A DNA stretch of 9,211 nt from an uncultured Eubacteriales bacterium (GCA_900555735.1 USMI01000070.1:1-9211), one strand, 5' to 3'. Counted from the first letter of the stretch, positions 1 to 6,526 are shown. Numbers and translations: made by a program. The notes: generated by a model not told the origin, from the letters alone.

Positions 1-1038
1 TACGACATGGCGGCGCTGATGGCGGCGCCCATCGGCCCTGTGGCCGGGGCCAACGACATCGAGCTGCGCCGTACCGGCAAAAGCTACACCAGCGACACGC
101 TGCGGGCGCTGCATGAGCAGTATCCCGACGCGGAGCTGTGGCTGCTGATGGGATCGGACATGTTCCTGTCCCTCCACACATGGCATGAGCCGGAGGTCAT
201 CTGTGAATTGGCGCACATTGCCGCCTTCAGCCGTGTGGAGGAGGATATCCGCGCCGCCATGGCGCGGCAGAAGGCGCTGCTGGAGGAGCAGTATCAGGCG
301 AATGTGATGCTGCTGGACAATCCGGAGTTCATCGAGCTGTCCTCCACCGATGTCCGTACCGCGCTGGCGGCGGGGCAGGGGAGTGACCTTGTGCCGGAAG
401 CCGTGTGGGGCTATATTCAGCGGGAGCATTTGTACGGCACGACCGCCGATCTGAAGCACCTGACGGTGGAGGCGCTGCGGCCCATCGCCATGAGCTACCT
501 CAAGCCAAAGCGGATGCCCCATGTGCTGGGTACGGCGGCGGAGGCGGCGAAGCTTGCCCGCCGCTTCGGCGCGGACGAGACCAAGGCCCGTGTGGCGGGC
601 TTGCTTCACGACTGCACCAAGAAGCTGGACATGGCGGAGCAGCTGGCCCTGTGTGAGCAGTACGGTATCCGGCTTGACCCCTTGGAGCAGAAGGCATTGA
701 AGCTGCTGCACGCCAAGACCGGCGCGGCCATTGCACGCCATGTGTACGGCGTGGATAACGAGGTGTACGAGGCCATTCTGTACCACACCACCGGCCGGGC
801 GGGCATGAGCCTGATGGAGAAGATATTGTATCTGGCCGATTACATCGAGCCAAGCCGGGAGTTTGCCAACGATCCCGATGTGGTGCGCCTGCGGGAAGCG
901 GTCTATGATGACATTGACCGTGGACTGTTGCTGGGTCTTACCATGACCATCGACGAGATGGAGGGCATGGGCGATCCCGTACACCACGATACATTGGACG
1001 CAAGAGAATATCTCATTGAAAAAGGAGTGACCATATGA
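1..1038 (+). CDS. nadD-yqeK: NadD-YqeK fusion: nicotinate-nucleotide adenylyltransferase plus HD-domain Ap4A hydrolase (5' partial)
   Basis: The frame is open at base 1, so the start and the N-terminal nucleotide-binding motif (GGxFxPxHxGH in the family) lie upstream of the window. The first half has the later NadD signatures: YTSDTLRALH near base 85, MGSDMFLSLHTWHEP around bases 145-195, SSTDVR near 340, and the closing YIQREHLYG, where a stand-alone NadD would end. After about base 445 a second domain begins: conserved HVLGTAAEAAKLA, then GLLHDCTKK with the metal-binding His-Asp pair at bases 607-612, an ILYHTTGRAG segment near 775 and LADYIEPSRE near 832. These match YqeK, known as a symmetrical Ap4A hydrolase. 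NadD converts nicotinate mononucleotide and ATP to deamido-NAD. The fusion occurs in some Clostridia; the two genes are separate neighbours in Bacillus. The stop codon overlaps the next start (ATGA), indicating translational coupling to rsfS. Confidence 0.93.
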   Translation, partial: YDMAALMAAPIGPVAGANDIELRRTGKSYTSDTLRALHEQYPDAELWLLMGSDMFLSLHTWHEPEVICELAHIAAFSRVEEDIRAAMARQKALLEEQYQANVMLLDNPEFIELSSTDVRTALAAGQGSDLVPEAVWGYIQREHLYGTTADLKHLTVEALRPIAMSYLKPKRMPHVLGTAAEAAKLARRFGADETKARVAGLLHDCTKKLDMAEQLALCEQYGIRLDPLEQKALKLLHAKTGAAIARHVYGVDNEVYEAILYHTTGRAGMSLMEKILYLADYIEPSREFANDPDVVRLREAVYDDIDRGLLLGLTMTIDEMEGMGDPVHHDTLDAREYLIEKGVTI

Positions 1039-1403
1039 AAGAGCCTAAGGAAATGGCCCTGCTGGCAGCCAGAGCGCTGAGCGATAAGAAGGGCCGGGAA
1101 ATTCAGGTGCTGGAGATCGGCGAGCTGACCACGCTGGCGGATTACTTTGTCATCGCCACCGGTTCCAGCAATACCCAGATCAACGCGCTGGTGGACAACG
1201 TGGAAAAGGTGATGCTGGAGGAGGCCGGTGAGCAGCCTCTGCACCGCGAGGGCTATCGCGGCGGTACGTGGGTGCTGCTGGACTACGGCTGCATCGCCGT
1301 GCATGTCTTTAACGCCGAAGCCCGTGAGTTCTACGGTCTGGAGCGCCTGTGGCGGGACGGCAAGCCCGTGGACGTCTCCGGCGTGGTAACGCCCAACGAA
1401 TAA
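1035..1403 (+). CDS. rsfS: Ribosomal silencing factor RsfS
   Basis: This 122-residue protein matches the RsfS/Iojap family over its whole length. Visible signatures are the N-terminal helix (LAARALSDKKG), TLADYFVIATGSSNTQ, a central helix (INALVDNVEKVM), the GYRGGTWVLLDYGCIAVHVF strand region and FYGLERLW near the C-terminus. RsfS binds ribosomal protein uL14 on the large subunit and blocks subunit joining, lowering translation in nutrient stress. The ATG at 1035 overlaps the upstream TGA (1036-1038), and AAAGGAG at 1021-1027 gives a Shine-Dalgarno site 7 nt before it, which fixes the start. The nadD-yqeK-rsfS order is the standard Firmicute arrangement. A strong hairpin follows the stop codon, so the operon probably ends here. 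Confidence 0.95.
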   Translation: MKEPKEMALLAARALSDKKGREIQVLEIGELTTLADYFVIATGSSNTQINALVDNVEKVMLEEAGEQPLHREGYRGGTWVLLDYGCIAVHVFNAEAREFYGLERLWRDGKPVDVSGVVTPNE

Positions 1404-1408
1404 ACCTT

Positions 1409-1452
1409 AACGCAAAGAAGCGCCATCCTCACGGATGGCGCTTCTTTGCGTT
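1409..1452. terminator. Shared convergent hairpin, perfect 20-bp stem
   Basis: Bases 1409-1428 are perfectly complementary to 1433-1452, with a 4-nt loop (TCAC). The stem ends in AACGCAAAGAAG/CTTCTTTGCGTT, so the two strands of the stem itself supply the A-rich and T-rich sides. There is no separate long T-tract on either side. It sits 5 bp after the rsfS stop, and its right end reaches into the stop codon of the convergent LysR-type gene (1451-1453), so it most likely terminates both transcription units. Confidence 0.8.
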
Positions 1453-2314
1453 ATTCGACAGAAGAAAGACGGCTGTATTGGCGTTTCAGGAAGGTGAGAA
1501 ACGCGCGGGCGGCGGTATTGGCGGCGGGCAGCGCCTTGACCGCTGCGCCCAAACGGCGGGATACCGGCTTGTCCAGCGGAATGGAACGCACACGGCCCTC
1601 ATAGCCCTCCAGAGAGAAGGCGGACAGCACCGACACGCCCAGACCGCCTGCTACCATGGAGAGGATCGCGCCGTCGTCCGACGCCGTTACCGTCAGGCGC
1701 GGCGTGTCCGGCGGCAGCAGCGGCTCGATATACTGTTCGGGGCTGGACAGGAACGGCTCCTGCAGAAGCCGCTCCAGCGAGATGGTCTCCTCCGTCCACG
1801 GGAAGTCCGGCGGCACCACCGCGATCAGCGGCGCGTCTGTCAGCGGCGTCCAGTGGAAGCCCTTGCCGCAGGCCTCGTCTACCAGTGCCAGCTGGATCTT
1901 GTCCTGCTCCAGCGCTTCGGCCAGCTCATTGCCCTGTACCAGCACATCCACCTTGATCTCCGAATGCAGCTTGCGGAACTTGCTTAGAAGCTCCGGCAGA
2001 CGGGCGCGGGCAATGCTGGCGAAGCAGCCGATGGTCAGGGCGCGGCTATACAGCTCGCCCTGCACCTGTGCCTCGCCGCGCAGTGTGTCGCAGGCAGAGA
2101 TCACCTGATTGATATAGGGCAGCAGGTGCTGGCCCTCCTCCGACAGGCGAACGCCGTGGCTGCTGCGGGTCAGCAGCGTGCAGCCCAACTCCGCCTCCAG
2201 CTTGTTGACCAGATGGGTCATGGCAGATTGTGTATATCCCAGCTGCGCGGCAGCCTTGCCGAAGCTGCCGCATTGCACGGCGGTCAGCACGGCCCGCAGC
2301 TTGTTGTCGTCCAT
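1451..2314 (-). CDS. LysR-type transcriptional regulator
   Basis: This 287-residue protein has normal LysR length. The N-terminal winged helix-turn-helix spans about residues 3-62: MDDNKLRAVLTAVQCGSFGKAA leads into the recognition helix around QLGYTQSAMTHLVNKLE, followed by the wing with LLTRSSHGVRLSEEG. The rest is the two-lobed effector-binding domain, including LTIGCFASIARARLPELL and SMVAGGLGVSVLSAFSLEG, the usual sequence near the second lobe. The likely RBS is GAGG just upstream of the ATG at 2314, a modest site. It is divergent from a BrnQ-type transporter, the classic arrangement for a LysR regulator controlling its neighbour. Branched-chain amino acids or a related metabolite are therefore a reasonable but unproven inducer. 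Its stop codon lies in the shared terminator hairpin. Confidence 0.92.
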   Translation of the reverse strand: MDDNKLRAVLTAVQCGSFGKAAAQLGYTQSAMTHLVNKLEAELGCTLLTRSSHGVRLSEEGQHLLPYINQVISACDTLRGEAQVQGELYSRALTIGCFASIARARLPELLSKFRKLHSEIKVDVLVQGNELAEALEQDKIQLALVDEACGKGFHWTPLTDAPLIAVVPPDFPWTEETISLERLLQEPFLSSPEQYIEPLLPPDTPRLTVTASDDGAILSMVAGGLGVSVLSAFSLEGYEGRVRSIPLDKPVSRRLGAAVKALPAANTAARAFLTFLKRQYSRLSSVE

Positions 2315-2364
2315 AGGAACCTCGCTTTCTGCGATTTATACAAAAATACTTTACGGTAATTATA

Positions 2365-2393
2365 AATATAACACAACAGGACGGCCGCTTCAA
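2365..2393 (-). promoter_or_regulatory. Promoter of the LysR-type gene
   Basis: On the minus strand, TTGAAG (2388-2393) is followed after exactly 17 bp by TATATT (2365-2370), with TGT immediately before the -10 (an extended -10). Transcription would start near 2358 and give a leader of about 43 nt before the ATG at 2314. This is seen directly; use in vivo is inferred. Confidence 0.6.
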
Positions 2394-2433
2394 TGACATT
2401 TTTGTGAATTCTCTGTCAATATTCTGGTAAAAT

Positions 2434-2518
2434 TTGTAAAAACTGCGAGAGCCATTAGTATTTTTCATGACCCAATGAATTACGCTCAATTCTCAAGTCA
2501 TGAAAAAAATGTTACTCT
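2434..2518 (+). promoter_or_regulatory. Control region of the BrnQ-type gene, with 11-bp inverted repeat
   Basis: This AT-rich stretch between two GC-rich genes contains TTTTTCATGAC at 2461-2471 and its exact reverse complement at 2497-2507, separated by 25 bp. Nested inside is TTCAT-N6-ATGAA at 2464-2479. Two weak plus-strand promoters fit: TTGTAA (2434-2439) with TAGTAT (2456-2461) at 16 bp, and TTCTCA (2490-2495) with TACTCT (2513-2518) at 17 bp and a TG before the -10. The repeat is a plausible binding site for the divergent LysR-type regulator. Which promoter is used cannot be settled from sequence. Confidence 0.45.
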
Positions 2519-2584
2519 ATATGAGCGGAATGCATGACACTGTGTTGATTTCGCGGAAGAGGAAAGTGTAACGAGGAGAAAGGT

Positions 2585-3916
2585 ATGAGTATGCAAAAGA
2601 AAAAGAGTACAGTTCGGGACGTGATCGTCATCGGTTTCGCACTGTTTTCCATGTTTTTCGGTGCGGGAAATGTGGTGTTCCCTCCGTATTTGGGCTTGGA
2701 AGCCGGCCCTGAGTGGATGACCGGCTTTGCCACCTACTTTGTGGCGGATATCGGTCTGGCGCTGCTGGGCATGTTCGCGCTGCTCCGCGTGGGCAGCAGC
2801 GAGGCCGTGCTGCATCGCGTAGGCCGTGTGCCTGCGGAGATCCTGATGTGCGCCATCATCCTGTGCATCGGTCCCATGGTGGCCATCCCCCGTACCTCCG
2901 CCAGCACCTATGAAATGGCTATCGCTCCCAACATCTCCGGCGTGTCTCCGGTGGTGTTCTCCGTGATCTTTTTCGCGGTGATCCTTGCGCTGTGCATCAA
3001 GGAATCCGCCGTGGTGGATATCGTGGGCAAGGTCCTGACCCCGCTGCTGCTGGTGGGCCTGTTTGCCATCATCATCAAGGGCATCGTGACGCCGCTGGGC
3101 GATATCGCGGCCCTGCCCCAGATCAACAACGTGGCTGTCACCGGCATCAAGGCCGGTTACCAGACCATGGACGCGCTGGCGGCCCTGCCCTTCGGCATCA
3201 TCGTATTGCAGAGCGCTGCCAGCAAGGGCTACTCCGGCAATAAGTCCAAGCTGCGTATCGTGGGCGGCTCCGCGCTGCTGGCAGGCGTGCTGCTGCTGGC
3301 GGTGTATATGGGCCTTGCCTATCTGGGCGCTACCGTTTCCACCCAGTATACCGGCGCCGAGATCGGCCGCGCCCAGCTGACCATGGTCATCGTCGAGGGC
3401 CTGATGGGCAAGGTAGGCGTGGTGCTGTTCGGCGTGGTCGTGGGTCTGGCCTGTGTGACCACCGCCGTGGCCCTGACCAGCTCCGCTGCCGCCTACTTCT
3501 CTGAGCTGTGCCGCGGCAAGGTGCCCTACAAGGCGTTCGTGATCGCCATTTGCGTGTTCAGCGCCGTGGTGTCCAATCTGGGTCTGGATCGCATCGTGGC
3601 GGTGGCCTCCCCCGTGCTGGATGTGGTGTATCCCCCCACGCTGGTGCTGATCTTCATTGCCCTGATCGTTCCCCATGCCCCCAACCGCGTCAGCCGCTGT
3701 GCCGTCATCGGCGCGCTGGTGACCAGCGTGCTGTGCACCCTGCACACCTATGGCGTGTCCCTGACCTTCGTGGAGCACCTGCCCCTGTACGGTCTGGGTC
3801 TGGCATGGGTCGTTCCCGCCGTGGTGTTCGGCCTGATCGCTGCGCTGCCCGGTTTGTTTACCCATTCCCGCTCCCGCTCGGGACAGACCTTCCACAGTCC
3901 CACCGAGGAGCATTAA
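2585..3916 (+). CDS. brnQ: BrnQ-type branched-chain amino acid:cation symporter (LIVCS family)
   Basis: This 443-residue polytopic membrane protein imports leucine, isoleucine and valine, typically with sodium, across the cytoplasmic membrane. The N-terminus carries the family hallmark: GFALFSMFFGAGNVVFPPYLG at residues 17-37. Later regions also fit, including ILCIGPMVAIPRTSASTYE, the segment around ALAALPFGIIVLQ, and TAVALTSSAAAYF. About 12 hydrophobic segments can be counted, and the length is normal for the family. AGGAG at 2574-2578 lies 6 nt before the ATG at 2585; a second in-frame ATG two codons on is less well spaced. The charged C-terminal tail (THSRSRSGQTFHSPTEEH) is hydrophilic. 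Divergence from a LysR-type gene suggests substrate-responsive control, and a strong terminator follows. Confidence 0.93.
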   Translation: MSMQKKKSTVRDVIVIGFALFSMFFGAGNVVFPPYLGLEAGPEWMTGFATYFVADIGLALLGMFALLRVGSSEAVLHRVGRVPAEILMCAIILCIGPMVAIPRTSASTYEMAIAPNISGVSPVVFSVIFFAVILALCIKESAVVDIVGKVLTPLLLVGLFAIIIKGIVTPLGDIAALPQINNVAVTGIKAGYQTMDALAALPFGIIVLQSAASKGYSGNKSKLRIVGGSALLAGVLLLAVYMGLAYLGATVSTQYTGAEIGRAQLTMVIVEGLMGKVGVVLFGVVVGLACVTTAVALTSSAAAYFSELCRGKVPYKAFVIAICVFSAVVSNLGLDRIVAVASPVLDVVYPPTLVLIFIALIVPHAPNRVSRCAVIGALVTSVLCTLHTYGVSLTFVEHLPLYGLGLAWVVPAVVFGLIAALPGLFTHSRSRSGQTFHSPTEEH

Positions 3917-3942
3917 AAATAGCGGTAAAGCCGCCTCTCCTG

Positions 3943-3979
3943 AAAAGGCACGCTGTACGTCGGTACAGCGTGTCTTTTT
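3943..3979. terminator. Bidirectional intrinsic terminator after brnQ
   Basis: AAAAGGCACGCTGTAC (3943-3958) pairs with GTACAGCGTGTCTTTT (3963-3978) around a GTCG loop, with one G-U wobble. On the plus strand the stem runs into TTTTT (3975-3979). On the minus strand it ends in CTTTTC. It lies between the convergent stops of brnQ and the EFR1-type gene and suits both. Confidence 0.85.
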
Positions 3980-3991
3980 ATGTCGGGTGAT

Positions 3992-4741
3992 TTACAGGGC
4001 CTCGTAATGATAGCGCGGCTTGCCGGGACTCTTTTTGCCGTATTCGATGGCTTCCGTGGGACAGTAGCAGATGCAGGCCATGCAGTGGGTGCAGCTGCCG
4101 CCCCAGAGGGGCCGTTCGTTTTGCAGCGTGATGTTGTTCATGGGACAGCGCTCCGCGCACTGGCCGCAGCCGACGCAGGCGTCCGAAGCGGTGAAGGCCT
4201 TCGCCTTGACGAAGCAGGAATAGAAGATGGGATTCACCGGACCGCTCATGAAGCGGTCGTAGAGGTTATTGCGAGTGGGCGGGAATTGCTCTCCCGCCGC
4301 GATGGCGGCGATGGCCCGGTCAATATCCGGCTCTGCCTTGGCCACGATCTGTCGGGCTTCCGCTGCCTGTGGGGCGTCGAACATGGCGATATAGTTCTCC
4401 GGCATGATGATCTGCGCCGTGCCCATGCAGGTAAGTCCCTTCTCCTGACAGAGTGCGTGGTTGTACTTGCCGGCATTGCCGATCTCGCTGCCGCAGGTCA
4501 TGACGAACCACACCTGCTTTGCGCCGGTCAGCACCGTGCTCAGCAGCCACTCCCGCACGATCCGGGGAATACGCCATGCGTAGGTGGGGGTGACGATGAT
4601 GAGCCGCTTACCGGTCTCCACCGGGGTGGTGTCACCCGATTTGATGCGGTCGTTCATGCTGCAAAGCGGCTCGCCCAGTGCGTCCGCCAAGCGCCGGGCC
4701 ACATATTTGCTGTTGCCGGTGCCGGAGAAATACAGGATCAT
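3992..4741 (-). CDS. EFR1-family flavodoxin/ferredoxin fusion protein
   Basis: The N-terminus (MILYFSGTGNSKYVARRLAD) is the FMN-phosphate-binding loop of a flavodoxin-like fold, with SGTGNS at residues 6-11. Further flavodoxin elements are VTPTYAWRIPRIV and FVMTCGSEIGNAGKY. The C-terminus has two [4Fe-4S] ferredoxin motifs: Cys189, 192, 195 and 199 (CVGCGQCAERCP) and Cys217, 220, 223 and 227 (CTHCMACICYCP), with one extra Cys at 225. It is probably a cytoplasmic electron carrier passing electrons between FMN and iron-sulfur centres; the partner is unknown. A longer frame starts at 4759. I chose the ATG at 4741 because it begins exactly at the flavodoxin fold, overlaps the upstream stop as ATGA (4738-4741) and has GAGGGGG about 7 nt before it. 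It is translationally coupled to the deformylase-like gene. Confidence 0.88.
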   Translation of the reverse strand: MILYFSGTGNSKYVARRLADALGEPLCSMNDRIKSGDTTPVETGKRLIIVTPTYAWRIPRIVREWLLSTVLTGAKQVWFVMTCGSEIGNAGKYNHALCQEKGLTCMGTAQIIMPENYIAMFDAPQAAEARQIVAKAEPDIDRAIAAIAAGEQFPPTRNNLYDRFMSGPVNPIFYSCFVKAKAFTASDACVGCGQCAERCPMNNITLQNERPLWGGSCTHCMACICYCPTEAIEYGKKSPGKPRYHYEAL

Positions 4742-5148
4742 ATCAATACCCCCTCGCAATGGTCGATCTCATGCTGGATGATCTCCGCTGTCCAGCCGGT
4801 GAAGGTCTTGAGCCGGGTCTGGAACTTCTCGTTCTGCCACTGCACCTTGATGGTCTGAAATCGTTTTACCTTCCGGCGTCCGGTGAGAGACAGACAGCCT
4901 TCCTCGGCCTCATAGGGGCGGTCGCGCTTCACGATGACGGGGTTGAACATGACCTGATACTTCCCATCGTCGTCAAAGACGATGATGCGCTTATTGACGC
5001 CGATCATGTTGGCGGCCATGCCCACGCAGCCCTCCTTGTGGGCGGCCAGTGTGTCCAACAGGTCCTGTGCCGTGCCGAGATCGTCCGCTGTGGCGGGCTC
5101 GGCCTTCCGGGCCAGAAATGCTTCGTCCTTACAGATATCGCGGATCAT
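4738..5148 (-). CDS. Peptide deformylase family protein, short variant
   Basis: This 136-residue protein has the three peptide deformylase motifs: motif I CVGMAANMIG at residues 41-50, motif II EEGCLSL with metal ligand Cys85, and motif III QHEIDH with His126, Glu127 and His130. All three metal ligands and the catalytic Glu are present. In motif I, however, the family's usual GxGLAAPQ reads GMAANM, so the conserved Gln that helps polarise the formyl group is a Met (Met48). The protein also stops six residues after motif III, without the usual C-terminal tail. The canonical role is removal of formyl from nascent N-terminal Met using Fe2+. This may be a second, divergent deformylase, so def is not assigned with certainty. 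AGGAGG at 5156-5161 lies 7 nt before the start; the ATG at 5155 is out of frame. Confidence 0.87.
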   Translation of the reverse strand: MIRDICKDEAFLARKAEPATADDLGTAQDLLDTLAAHKEGCVGMAANMIGVNKRIIVFDDDGKYQVMFNPVIVKRDRPYEAEEGCLSLTGRRKVKRFQTIKVQWQNEKFQTRLKTFTGWTAEIIQHEIDHCEGVLI

Positions 5149-5205
5149 CGATCATCCTCCTGCGGCGTGTTTTTCTTCGGCGCACAGCCGACGCTTAATA
5201 CACTT

Positions 5206-5234
5206 ATGATACCGCCGATAGAGGGAAAAAGCAA
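5206..5234 (-). promoter_or_regulatory. Promoter of the deformylase-EFR1 operon
   Basis: On the minus strand TTGCTT (5229-5234) and TATCAT (5206-5211) are separated by exactly 17 bp. The start of transcription would be near 5199, about 50 nt before the deformylase ATG, with AGGAGG in between. No operator-like repeat is evident. Confidence 0.7.
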
Positions 5235-5282
5235 CCTTCTGGGCGGAGATCATGGAATATTCCTGTCCGGCAGGAGAGATTC

Positions 5283-5311
5283 TTGCCGCTTGACGGTGCT
5301 TTTGCTATAAT
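5283..5311 (+). promoter_or_regulatory. Promoter of the split membrane-protein gene
   Basis: TTGCCG (5283-5288) and a perfect TATAAT (5306-5311) are 17 bp apart, and TGC stands directly before the -10. The predicted start near 5318 gives a leader of about 28 nt with the RBS AAGGGAAG before the ATG at 5346. The promoter is back to back with that of the deformylase operon. Confidence 0.72.
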
Positions 5312-5345
5312 AAGTGGCGAAGAGAGCCGGAAGGGAAGAACGAGC

Positions 5346-5855
5346 ATGGAAATGCAGCGCTATATCAAGCATGCCGCCGGATGGTGGTGGATCACTGCCG
5401 CGTGTATGGTCATCGCCATATGCTGTATGGTAAAAGCAGTGCAGGTAGAAAGGTACAGGGAAGCGATGGAGCCTTCGCCGCTGCTGGTAGGGGAAGAACA
5501 GGCCGGGGATTACAGCTATATTGATGTAATGTATATGACCGACTGGGCCTATCAGGTGACAGACAGAAGCGGCAGCGAGAAGGTCTTTTACTTTGCCGGA
5601 GATGCTGATGGCTATGTCTATCTGGTGCGGCTGAGCGACGCTCAGCACGCGGAATTTGCAGCCATATCAGGCGAACTGCCTGTACCTGTTCGTCTGACCG
5701 GCGTGCTTTGCACAGTGTCGAAGCGGTATATTCCCGACCTTGCGGAGGTCGACAGCACGACTATCGAGGAATATATCGCGTATTACGGCGACTACTATAT
5801 AGACGCCGTAATGACGCCTGCCGACATGAATAACGGTTTTCTGACAGGCGCGTAG
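5346..5855 (+). CDS. Uncharacterised membrane protein, 5' part of a frame-split gene
   Basis: I do not recognise this protein with certainty. It has 169 residues: a short basic N-terminus (MEMQRYIKHAAGWWW), one membrane span at about residues 13-33 (ITAACMVIAICCMVKAV), then a hydrophilic, acidic and Tyr-rich domain presumably outside the membrane (YSYIDVMYMTDWAYQV, VFYFAGDADGYVYLVRL, RYIPDLAEVD). Longer in-frame extension to about 5283 would run through the promoter, so the ATG at 5346 with AAGGGAAG upstream is the start. The frame ends at TAG 5853-5855 just after a TTTT run (5837-5840). The next reading frame, open from 5834, continues with a second membrane span. Reading one T twice (or restoring a fifth T) joins the two as NNGF-SDRRVAAF, giving about 339 residues. 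It may belong to an uncharacterised clostridial DUF family such as DUF6709; that name is from memory and unverified. Confidence 0.65.
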   Translation: MEMQRYIKHAAGWWWITAACMVIAICCMVKAVQVERYREAMEPSPLLVGEEQAGDYSYIDVMYMTDWAYQVTDRSGSEKVFYFAGDADGYVYLVRLSDAQHAEFAAISGELPVPVRLTGVLCTVSKRYIPDLAEVDSTTIEEYIAYYGDYYIDAVMTPADMNNGFLTGA

Positions 5856-6364
5856 CGGCCTTTACCGCCTCGGTGATCCTTCTGCTCCAAAGCGCGGTAT
5901 TCTCCGTGCAGTTTATGAAAGAAATGAAACGGCTGAAGAGGGAGGGCTTGCTGGAGCGGGCGGAGTATGAGTTTCAAAGGGCGCGTGGCGACCTCCACGC
6001 AGTTGTACGGTTGAGCGATACTTTTATTTACGGCAGACACAGCAATCTGGCGCGGCCCCTGACGGACGTGCTGTGGGTCTATTGGCGTGAGGGCGGTGTG
6101 GTGGATGTGCATTTGCTGACCACCGATGGCCGGGACTGCATGCTGCGGCTATCCGGCGACGCGGCCTGCCGCAGCGCAGAGGAGATCCTGCAAGCGGTGT
6201 CTGTGCGCAACTCCAAGGTATTGGTGGGCAGAACACGAGAGAACAGCCTGCGCTACGACCGGCAGGTGCCTCGTATCAGACAGCAGCGCGTTCACAGGGC
6301 GGTGCTCTGGAGTGTAAGTCTTGCGCTGGCCGCCGCGGCGCTGCTGATCTTGTACCTTATCTGA
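5834..6364 (+). pseudogene. 3' part of the frame-split membrane-protein gene
   Basis: This frame is open from 5834 and overlaps the upstream ORF by 22 bp. Its only independent start would be GTG at 5873, which lies inside the membrane helix and has no Shine-Dalgarno site, so it is more likely a continuation than a separate gene. In order it encodes SDRRVAAFTASV leading into a membrane span (ILLLQSAVFSVQF), a basic helix (MKEMKRLKREGLLERAEYEF), a presumably cytoplasmic soluble domain with DTFIYGRHSN, LTDVLWVYWREGG and LLTTDGRDCMLRL, and a last membrane span at the C-terminus (AVLWSVSLALAAAALLILYLI minus the first residue). The alternation of short beta-like strands is reminiscent of PH-like domains, but this is impression only. 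It is either the inactivated half of a frameshifted gene, a product of -1 frameshifting, or a one-base sequencing error. Confidence 0.6.
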
Positions 6365-6382
6365 AATAGCTGTTTCGGCGTC

Positions 6383-6411
6383 TTGATACGGGAAATAAAA
6401 TTTGCTACGAT
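6383..6411 (+). promoter_or_regulatory. Promoter of the ATC-hydrolase-family gene
   Basis: TTGATA (6383-6388), a 17-bp spacer and TACGAT (6406-6411) form a good sigma-70-type promoter, with TGC directly before the -10. The expected start near 6418 gives an untranslated leader of about 109 nt, long for this window, which contains a stable hairpin. Confidence 0.65.
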
Positions 6412-6442
6412 ACCACCGAAAGAATAACGTCACGATCCTGAA

Positions 6443-6471
6443 TGGAACAGCCGCAGAAATGCGGCTTTCCA
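6443..6471 (+). promoter_or_regulatory. Leader hairpin with GAAA tetraloop
   Basis: TGGAA (6443-6447), one bulged C, and AGCCGCA (6449-6455) pair with TGCGGCT (6460-6466) and TTCCA (6467-6471) around a GAAA tetraloop. This is a 12-bp stem with a single bulge. There is no T-tract, so it is not a standard terminator. It lies in the long leader of the next gene, 42 bp before the RBS; function unknown. Confidence 0.5.
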
Positions 6472-6526
6472 CAAGATCAGCAGTTAGCCGACTCTAACTA
6501 AAACTTGCGGTGAAGGAGTATCGCTT

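Noticed and set aside
2545..2572. TTGATT-16-TGTAAC as the brnQ promoter
   Set aside because: Transcription would start at about 2579, inside or after the ribosome binding site, leaving no usable leader.
2498..3913. Long minus-strand ORF of 471 codons opposite brnQ
   Set aside because: Its translation is low-complexity His/Gly/Gln/Asp-rich sequence, typical of the antisense of a GC-rich membrane-protein gene. The plus-strand frame is a clear BrnQ family member.
3980..4858. Plus-strand ORF of 292 codons opposite the EFR1-type gene
   Set aside because: It has no RBS and no recognisable domain, and it covers a minus-strand gene with clear flavodoxin and ferredoxin motifs.
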